Under the pieces are notes generated by a model, which did not search any database, had not been told where the DNA came from, and saw nothing but the letters and a program-made list of their open reading frames with translations. Of a stretch of DNA of 64,000 nt, positions 60,357 to 64,000 are shown piece after piece; positions within the stretch are counted from its first letter, which is position 1; the number at the start of each line of letters is the position of its first letter. A program made the position numbers and the translations under genes. Source of the DNA: an uncultured Clostridia bacterium (lineage in GTDB: Bacteria > Bacillota > Clostridia > Christensenellales > UBA1242). Location: the NCBI GenBank assembly GCA_934747775.1, contig CAKVHA010000005.1:21084-85083 (forward strand), in the 5' to 3' direction.

Positions 60357-62957
60357 ATGAAAAAAACAAATAAAAAAGGGTTATACATAGCAATTATGAG
60401 CGTTGCACTAGTCATAACTTTTGTGGCTAGCAGTTTTTTAACGCTCGCTTACTTTGGTGATACTATTAAATCTACTAGCACCATATCTCTTTCCAACCCT
60501 GTAAATGTAGATAGCGCAATCACGCTTTCAACCGCTAGTATGGACGTTGTTCCGTCGCAAAGAGTGGTTGTAAACGCCACCGCTACAGTAAAAAGCGAAG
60601 GCAATAGCACCCCAACTCCAGCATTGCTTAGAGCGCGCATTAATGTTGTAACCACCGCACCAAGCATAACTTACGACATCACCGCATCTTCAGCCGTAAA
60701 TTCCACCACAACATACTGGGTTAAGTCCGACACCGACGGCTACTTTTACCTTATGACCACCAACGCTGCTACTGGCACACTTTACACCATAGACCCAGGC
60801 ACAAAAGGGCAGGCAGTTCCACTAAATATAGTTGTAAATATTCCACGCAGCCTTACAAACGCCGATAGCGGCAAAGATTTTAAGGTTAGCATTACATTCT
60901 GTGCAGTTCAAGGTATTATTTACGACAGCGAAGGCGCAGCACTTTCAAACACTATCCTAAACACTCGTCACGTTTTTGACAATGTGGAAGGCACAACACT
61001 TCAAGGCGAATATTCCGAGAAAAATTACACCATAAACGGCAACACAACATTTAGCACATCGCCATCACCAACCGACCCAGCAACCCTAACCAGCGTAGGC
61101 GAAAATGGCGGTAAAAACTTGTTTGATATGAGTAAAGTTGCTACTTATGACACTTCAGGTATCACTTGCAAATATTTACCAGAAGAAGATTGCCTTGTCC
61201 TTAACGGAAAACCTACAAGAAATGTTACACTTAATTCTAGTTATCTAAACATTCCAGCAGACAAAACAGCCAAATATAGTATTTCTACTCAATATGTAAG
61301 CGGAACAATCGATCGTTCAACATCAAATACTACAACTAAATACGCGGTTGCGTATTTTGGTGCAAATGACGATCCAACCCAATACACAAATTGGCACGCT
61401 GCTAATTTGCAAAATTATAATACAGCATTAGAAAATCTATCTTGTGATAAAAACTACATAACTAGTTTTTGGTTTTATGTTAGCGAAGGTGTAACTTTCA
61501 CAAACTACAAAGTGCGTGTTCAATTAGAAAAAAATGATGTAGCAACTACATATTCAAGATATAACTCCATAGAAGTGCAATATTCTAATGAAAACTCCGC
61601 AAATCTTGTTAACAACGGCAACGGCGTGCTAGGAAATAATACAAACTTTGATGATTTCAGTTATGTTAAAGATTCTACAAGTCCAACAGGCAGTGCTTTT
61701 GTTAAAAATGCTGGCGTTCAAAGTTACAGCCGAGTTACTGAGCCTGTTCCTGTGGATACAAATAGCAAATATATATACAGTATGTACTATAGAACAAACA
61801 ACACAATGGCTGATAAAGCATATTATATTGGAATTTGGTTTTTAGATGCAAATAAAAATAGAATTAATCACGATGATGTTAATTACTTTGCAAACACACT
61901 TACATATTTAACACAAGATGTAAAAAGTGGCGACACTGTTGTGCACCTTAACGATGCGAGTAGTTATAGTACAACTGGTGGAACAAATTGTGGGCTAAAT
62001 ATCTACAATTACTCCGTGGGTGGGGTAGATTATGGTCCAGGAACTTATACGAAAAACAAACTAAGATTTAACGCTACTACTGGTATAGATAAAACAGCAA
62101 ATACTATCACTTTAACTACCGCATACTCAGGCACAACAATTCCTGCTGGCACATATGTTTCTCAAGGTAGAGGCGGCGGCTGGTGTTATAATATTTTCAG
62201 TGGCACATCAATGCCTAGCACTTGGACATATGGTTATGCTTATCTTAATGGTGTAAAAAACGCTTTTTCAGGCAAAACAACAGCTTCAAACTTTGTTTAC
62301 GGCACATGCTATGTTCAGCCGTTTGTGCTAAGATATAGCGCACAATACGATATGTATATCACCGATGTTCAAATTAAAAAAGTTGGCGAAACAAAGTCTA
62401 TAGAACTAGACGCACCGCTTCGTGCTATTAGCGATACGGTTTACGATAGCATAGATTCTTCTACTGGCAAACTTACTCGCCGTGTTGGTGTTTATACTTT
62501 CACTGGCGACGAAAATTGGAGTACTTATACTAATACTGGTGACGGAGTAGGGTATCTTTCTGCCTTTATGAGTCAAGGTAATTTTAACAAGGTTGGAAAC
62601 AATATTGCTGCTGGAACTGCAGATCAAAAATTTGTATGTTCGCATTTCCCATACTTGCGTTCTAATGTGGGTTTTTATGGATATAGACACGAAACTGGAA
62701 TGATGGGCTATAACGACCAAAGTGCTGCATTTATGTTTACAATTCCATTTAGCGTGGCATCTACTGCGGCAGAATGGAAAGCTTGGCTTAAAGCTCAAGC
62801 CGCCGCTGGAACTCCAATGGTGTTGTACTACGAGCTTGCTACTCCAGTTGAAACCACAATCACCGTTCCAAAACTAACATATAGTAGTGTGGGGTACAAC
62901 GGATATTCAGTTATATCCAATGGCGCTCCCGCTCGTATAATTTTAAAAGATAATTAG
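60357..62957 (+). CDS. Large secreted surface protein with phage-tail-like modules
   Basis: An 866-residue protein with a basic N-terminus and signal-like hydrophobic segment (about 8-33). LAYFGDT follows, resembling the first residues of mature TasA/camelysin-type proteins. A beta-rich domain (to about 230) leads to GGKNLFDMSKV (about 252-262), a sequence type frequent in phage tail and receptor-binding proteins. Ser/Thr/Asn/Tyr-rich repeats of carbohydrate-binding character come next. The C-terminus has PMVLYYELATPVETT, again common in phage minor structural proteins. It is isolated, flanked by two RNA-like repeats. A role in surface attachment or fibre formation is inference. No clear ribosome binding site is seen before the ATG. 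Confidence 0.65.
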   Translation: MKKTNKKGLYIAIMSVALVITFVASSFLTLAYFGDTIKSTSTISLSNPVNVDSAITLSTASMDVVPSQRVVVNATATVKSEGNSTPTPALLRARINVVTTAPSITYDITASSAVNSTTTYWVKSDTDGYFYLMTTNAATGTLYTIDPGTKGQAVPLNIVVNIPRSLTNADSGKDFKVSITFCAVQGIIYDSEGAALSNTILNTRHVFDNVEGTTLQGEYSEKNYTINGNTTFSTSPSPTDPATLTSVGENGGKNLFDMSKVATYDTSGITCKYLPEEDCLVLNGKPTRNVTLNSSYLNIPADKTAKYSISTQYVSGTIDRSTSNTTTKYAVAYFGANDDPTQYTNWHAANLQNYNTALENLSCDKNYITSFWFYVSEGVTFTNYKVRVQLEKNDVATTYSRYNSIEVQYSNENSANLVNNGNGVLGNNTNFDDFSYVKDSTSPTGSAFVKNAGVQSYSRVTEPVPVDTNSKYIYSMYYRTNNTMADKAYYIGIWFLDANKNRINHDDVNYFANTLTYLTQDVKSGDTVVHLNDASSYSTTGGTNCGLNIYNYSVGGVDYGPGTYTKNKLRFNATTGIDKTANTITLTTAYSGTTIPAGTYVSQGRGGGWCYNIFSGTSMPSTWTYGYAYLNGVKNAFSGKTTASNFVYGTCYVQPFVLRYSAQYDMYITDVQIKKVGETKSIELDAPLRAISDTVYDSIDSSTGKLTRRVGVYTFTGDENWSTYTNTGDGVGYLSAFMSQGNFNKVGNNIAAGTADQKFVCSHFPYLRSNVGFYGYRHETGMMGYNDQSAAFMFTIPFSVASTAAEWKAWLKAQAAAGTPMVLYYELATPVETTITVPKLTYSSVGYNGYSVISNGAPARIILKDN

Positions 62958-62986
62958 AATTAAATTATATGTAAATTTAATAATAC

Positions 62987-63019
62987 AAAAAAGATTGGAC
63001 TTAGCTCTAATCTTTTTTT
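62987..63019 (+). terminator. Terminator of the surface-protein gene
   Basis: AAAGATTGGA/TCTAATCTTT hairpin with a 6-base loop and T run. Confidence 0.8.
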
Positions 63020-63133
63020 ATTGCTTATTAGTATAAGTTAAAACATTAAATCAGCATATAAATCAACATTTCATATTTATACATATAATTAACTATATAA
63101 TATAAATACATAATCAATATAAATCCTTACAGC

Positions 63134-63202
63134 ACCTTACCAGTGGACACGGGGTTGTGAAAATTTGTTCCCAAATTGAACGCGGGGTAGTGGTAATATA
63201 TT
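63134..63202. repeat. Inverted repeat before RNA-like repeat 2
   Basis: TTACCA near 63136 and TGGTAA near 63191 bracket a G/C-richer stretch (with ACGGGG and GCGGGG) inside otherwise very AT-rich DNA. It may be a separate folded element. No function is apparent. Confidence 0.3.
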
Positions 63203-63275
63203 TGCTAATTAGTGTTTTAAAGTAGATATAGTACGTAATAATATTAAATCCTTAGAATAATGTCAACACTTGTAA

Positions 63276-63395
63276 GGGGAAGGTGGTGCGTGAGTTTTGT
63301 CCGCACACCAAAGGGTAGTCCAGTAGATATAAAAAATTTGTTTATAATGCCAATTTGGTATTTTCAGTGTAAATAAGTCCATATACAATAACCCC
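63276..63395 (+). ncRNA. Structured-RNA-like repeat, copy 2
   Basis: About 120 bases related to copy 1 at 60088. Here the first stem is GTGCG/CGCAC (extended by GGT/ACC), the second is TGCCAA/TTGGTA, and the outer GGGG...CCCC pair is kept. The loop sequence AAAGGGTAGTCCAGTAG is identical to copy 1. It lies 175 bases before the rRNA promoter. Confidence 0.45.
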
Positions 63396-63570
63396 ATATA
63401 GTTAATTTTCACAAAAGTTAACTAAATTTACTAACAAAAATTTTAACACTTCTACATTAAAATACATAATTTTTTTGGTTAATATGACCAAAGACCGCAA
63501 AACACGCGGCTGTGTGTTAGTGTTTCGTAAAAAAAAAATTAAAAAAAATAAAAAAATTTTAAAAAAAGTG

Positions 63571-63599
63571 TTGACTTGCGTAGTTGGTAGTGGTATTCT
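63571..63599 (+). promoter_or_regulatory. rRNA operon promoter
   Basis: TTGACT (63571-63576) and TATTCT (63594-63599) with 17-base spacing, preceded by a 40-base A/T tract that looks like an UP element. It lies about 175 bases before the 16S gene. Confidence 0.65.
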
Positions 63600-63772
63600 A
63601 TGTATGCTGTTTAAGACAACAGCACGAACATTAACAATTAAATAGTGTGATAGATGAATTAAATTTTAACTTTGTTAATTTTTTTAAGTTTTAAATCTAT
63701 ACGAACTTTACAAGCAGTTTATAATAAAATTTATGAATAACGCAAGACGTTCGATATAGAGCTATAGATTAA

Positions 63773-64000
63773 ACATAAGAGTTTGATCCTGGCTCAGGAC
63801 GAACGCTGGCGGCGTGCTTAACACATGCAAGTCGAACGAAGCAAAAGTGCTTGCACTTTTGACTGAGTGGCGGACGGGTGAGTAACGCGTGAGGAATCTG
63901 CCGTAGTCAGGGGGATAACAGATAGAAATATCTGCTAATACCGCATAAGACCACAGTACCGCATGGTACAGGGGTAAAAGAGTTATGTATCGGACTACGA
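63773..64000 (+). rRNA. rrs: 16S ribosomal RNA, 5' part
   Basis: The sequence AGAGTTTGATCCTGGCTCAG and the following GACGAACGCTGGCGGCGTGC are the universal 16S 5' end, and GGCGGACGGGTGAGTAACGCG follows. The gene runs off the window. The variable V1 region is consistent with Firmicutes; I would place it in Clostridia but cannot go lower. Confidence 0.97.

Noticed and set aside
1..64000. Insertion sequences, integrases or transposases
   Set aside because: No DDE, tyrosine or serine recombinase-like frame is visible in any of the genes read.

Overview
The window is AT-rich chromosomal DNA from a low-GC, Gram-positive-type bacterium, most likely a member of Clostridia. Gene order points there: plsX-rnc-smc-ftsY-ylxM-ffh-rpsP-khpA-rimM-trmD-rbgA-rnhB-yraN-rplS, rplU-prp-rpmA with a protease-cleaved L27, yqfC-yqfD-ybeY-era-yqzL-recO, ylbJ/ylbK/ylbM, topA-trmFO-hslVU, and an acetate pathway (pta-ackA) with pyruvate phosphate dikinase. 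The sporulation-family genes yqfC, yqfD and ylbJ suggest a spore-forming ancestry. The window ends inside a 16S rRNA gene. Species cannot be named from the sequence alone.

Layout. 1-2.3 kb: a truncated membrane protein, a tRNA-Lys(CTT), a 600-base gene-free stretch and a TPR glycosyltransferase, all leftward. 2.3-7.2 kb: dut, alr, then a 688-residue protein with two R-x4-H HEPN motifs at the head of an operon with rsmD and a small Smr-like gene. 7.2-16.8 kb: the ribosomal L21/Prp/L27 operon, an 8-oxoguanine glycosylase, a NYN-domain protein, nfeD-floA plus an acidic membrane-anchored protein, and the yqfC to recO cluster. 16.9-28 kb: an accessory stretch with two paralogous membrane-anchored metalloprotease-like proteins around a DUF4116 protein, then ppdK and several unrecognised small proteins. 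28-33.6 kb: ylbJ, ylbK, tmcAL, pta, ackA. 33.6-46.3 kb: the long translation, secretion and chromosome-segregation cluster. 46.8-57.7 kb: lysS (leftward), comM, dprA, topA, trmFO, hslVU, tcdA and a thioredoxin. 57.8-60 kb: an Rrf2 regulator with iscS and iscU. 60-64 kb: a large secreted protein with phage-tail-like modules flanked by two related structured-RNA-like repeats, then the rRNA promoter and 16S rRNA.

The most interesting element is the dual-HEPN protein at 4275-6341. Two R-x4-H motifs of the R(N/H)xxxH type in one chain of under 700 residues is the hallmark of Cas13-like RNA nucleases and their Abi-family relatives, yet there is no CRISPR array or cas gene in the window. It has its own promoter and is translationally linked to an rRNA methyltransferase gene. 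Second in interest are the paired RNA-like repeats around the surface-protein gene, and third the metalloprotease paralogs whose metal-binding motifs differ by one inserted residue (HExxH versus HExxxH).
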